64,000 nucleotides of DNA from Polyodon spathula (lineage: Eukaryota; Chordata; Actinopteri; Acipenseriformes; Polyodontidae): the NCBI RefSeq assembly GCF_017654505.1, contig NC_054553.1:624001-688000 (forward strand), given 5' to 3'. This document shows, one piece after another, positions 61,612-64,000 of this stretch; positions within the stretch are counted from its first letter, which is position 1; every line of letters starts with the position of its first letter. The position numbers were made by a program, and so were the translations under genes. The notes beneath the pieces were generated by a model. It was not told the DNA's origin. It made no database searches and was given only the letters and a program-made list of their open reading frames with translations.

Positions 61612-61900
61612 AGATGGCATTCAGATGATACAGACAGTAACATTGCTGGTGATGGCATACAGATGACACAGACAGTAGCATTGCTGGCTGACATTCAGAT
61701 GATACAGACAGTAACATTGCTGGTGATGGCATTCAGATGATACAGACAGTAACATTGCTGGTGATGGCATTCAGATGATACAGACAGTAACATTGCTGGT
61801 GATGGCATTCAGATGATACAGACAGTAACATTGCTGGTGATGGCATTCAGATGATACAGACAGTAACATTGCTGGTGATGGCATTCAGATCATGCAGATA
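61612..61900. repeat. 38-bp minisatellite, about 8 copies
   Basis: Units carry ATGGCATTCAGATGATACAG and ACAGTAACATTGCTGGTG; directly abuts the 41-bp array but is unrelated to it. Confidence 0.96.
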
Positions 61901-64000
61901 GTCAATGGCAAAGGCAAGACATTCTGATAATTTCTGTTCTCTCTGGTGCTATTAGATGTGAGTAGTGTTATGTCTACCTCCCTCCTCCCAGTTTATAACT
62001 TTTCATTTTTTTTTCCTATTTCCTGTTTTTATAAGAACCTCATTATCCTGTCATACACACTAGCACAATCATATTAAACCACCCACATTAAGCCAGCTGT
62101 GGGAAACATTTATTGTAAAAGAAAGTCCTGTTTTTGTAAATTTAATGGGGTGCCTTTTCGCTGCTTAGCACCCGTGGTGTTTTTGGTTTGCATCGTGTTC
62201 CTGCGTGTAATCCTTGCAGTCTCAGTAGAGCTCAGGTAATTGCATTGACAGCTGAGAAAAGTGCATTGATTTATACAACAGTGTTCTGCGGTCTTTATTT
62301 AGCATCTGTTTTTATATCTTAATTGCACAGTTAAAACGGCAGCATCTGCTTTATAATATTGCTTTCCTATTACAAATACAAGACAAAATGGGCACTATTA
62401 TGAAGAATGTGTAAACATCTTACCTCTTCCATGTAGACTCTTTGATTTGTGTTCATGTACGGTGGCCCCTTGGTGCTTGGTGGCGCAGGGCTGGTGTTTA
62501 GGCATCATTAGGTAGATTTAGGGCATGCAGGTTTATTAGCAGTGTGCACGCCTGTGTGTCATTATGTGGATTTCCAGTGATCCAGATTCAATGTGCAGGC
62601 CTGCCATGTGCAATAGTACTAGCGTTTCAGAATGCCACTGGCATATGAACAGGCCATGTGAATTCAAGGTGTACAAGTAGCCAGATGGCCTCCTATGTTC
62701 CCAGATTCCTAGCACTCATTAATGAGCAATAACCACACTGTTTCTTTACCTGTTTCAGCTGGATAACCCTTCAGACCACCACTTGCTTGTATGTTCTGCG
62801 TTGATTTTAATACAAAATGTGGCAGCAGTGTTCAGTCCTGTTCAGAACTGGGAGGAATGAGAGAATGTGATCAAAAGCATTTCCATGTGATTCCACATCT
62901 CTGAAGGATTGGGTGCTGGACACAGTGGGGCCACGTGCTTCTCGTACTGTACACATTCATATTACTGGTGCATTTTCATAGGAGAGACTGAATTATTGAG
63001 AATACAGAAGGCGATTCAACAGCTGATGACTTCACAACTTTAAAGTAGTCCATAGCTGTCCACGTGTTTTCTCAAGTCCTACTGCGTGCATTTCAGCCCA
63101 AAGTACAAATGCTAGTAATATTCAATTAGAACTGCTTCCACAGAAACTGATTGACTAGTCAGAGCGAGTAAAACAGGCAAGAAAGGGAAGACAAAGTAAG
63201 AAATAAATAAATAATATTTTAGTATTCAGAATCATACAATATGTAACAGTGGCTGAGCTGCTCCTAAAAGGTCTTGACTGCATTTAGTCCAAATGGAGAA
63301 TTAACATCAAGAGGTTGAAAATGCAGTTTCCTCTGTAATTTTCTGATATAAACCAATACTGCATATTAATTACTATACATGAACTCTGACAGCTTGCATA
63401 TTGATTCAGGGCTTCCAGATGTCACGGGCCTCTGCAGCCATGGTCTTCCCAGTCATTAGTTGCCAGTCACTTCTCATTCTTAGTTGCTTTCTGGGGTGTT
63501 TATTCTGAATAAAGTATCTTTTTTTATTCTCTGCGTGTTCAAATTATTTTCTCTTCCCTTCAGTAATGTCAGATAGGGCTGTAAGTAAATGACTTTAACA
63601 GTAGGCACAGAACAGTTATACGTTTTTCAGTATGAAAACCAGACCTTATTCATGGGCCTCTGTAAATCAACAACGTGTGGACCTATGTCACAAACTCTGC
63701 CCTCCTGCAACTTCAAACACGGTTCTTCTAGAGTTTTACAAATATTCATTTCCTGTGCTCTCCACTAGCACAGAGCAGCTACGAACTCCATGCTTACTGC
63801 TGTGCCATCCCAGCGCAGCTCTGTGACAGAGAAGGATTAGAGACATGACTGCACTGGCACACTGAGTGAGGCTGGGAAACGCTGTAGTACAAGCAACCTG
63901 TCTCGCTGTACCACCATAACACAGAAAACACAAGCAAATCATTTAGCAAAGCAGAACGACTGTCAACAAAACAACATGCAATATTTCTACCATTAAACCA
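61901..64000. other. Non-coding to window end, nothing recognised
   Basis: Only short unsupported open frames and small A/T runs were seen. No exon, RNA gene or mobile element could be supported. Confidence 0.5.

Overview
The window is vertebrate nuclear DNA, most likely from a ray-finned fish. It has intron-rich genes with canonical GT-AG boundaries, a tRNA-derived SINE, piggyBac-like MITEs, and many microsatellites and minisatellites. The repeat style suggests a non-teleost fish such as a sturgeon, paddlefish, gar or bowfin, but that is inference and the sequence does not prove it. No bacterial, viral or CRISPR content was seen.

Layout. 1-1790 is a 26-bp satellite array. 2356-3463 (+) is a two-exon gene for a small protein joining a MYND zinc finger, a ubiquitin-like region and a UBA-like C-terminus; I could not match it to a named family. 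9287-18086 (-) is a complete 11-exon LONRF gene, best match LONRF3, 700 aa with two RING fingers, a TPR region and a LON substrate-binding domain. 19314-25201 (-) is COMMD5 in 7 exons, with a one-base frame conflict between exons 2 and 3. 27080-30254 (+) is a complete 6-exon FAM199X of 373 aa, head-to-head with COMMD5. 45392-47772 (-) is a four-exon paired-like homeobox gene close to ARX. Its linkage to FAM199X makes ESX1 the likely orthologue. It carries two apparent one-base deletions, one inside the homeobox. The rest (about 3.5-9 kb, 32-45 kb and 48-64 kb) is non-coding, with minisatellites of 38-44 bp units and some low-repeat stretches that could be conserved regulatory DNA.

How the genes relate. 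They do not form a pathway. LONRF (ubiquitin ligase family), COMMD5 (Commander complex, endosomal recycling) and the MYND/UBL/UBA protein all touch ubiquitin or protein traffic, but this is probably chance. The useful context is synteny: FAM199X-ESX1 adjacency matches human Xq22, and LONRF3 is also on human Xq.

I found no convincing new multi-gene system. The most interesting items are the MYND-UBL-UBA protein, a minisatellite that multiplies a working splice donor in FAM199X, a patchwork duplication at 60.8-61.3 kb, the ARX-like gene lacking the OAR tail, and convergent CTCF-like motifs around that gene.
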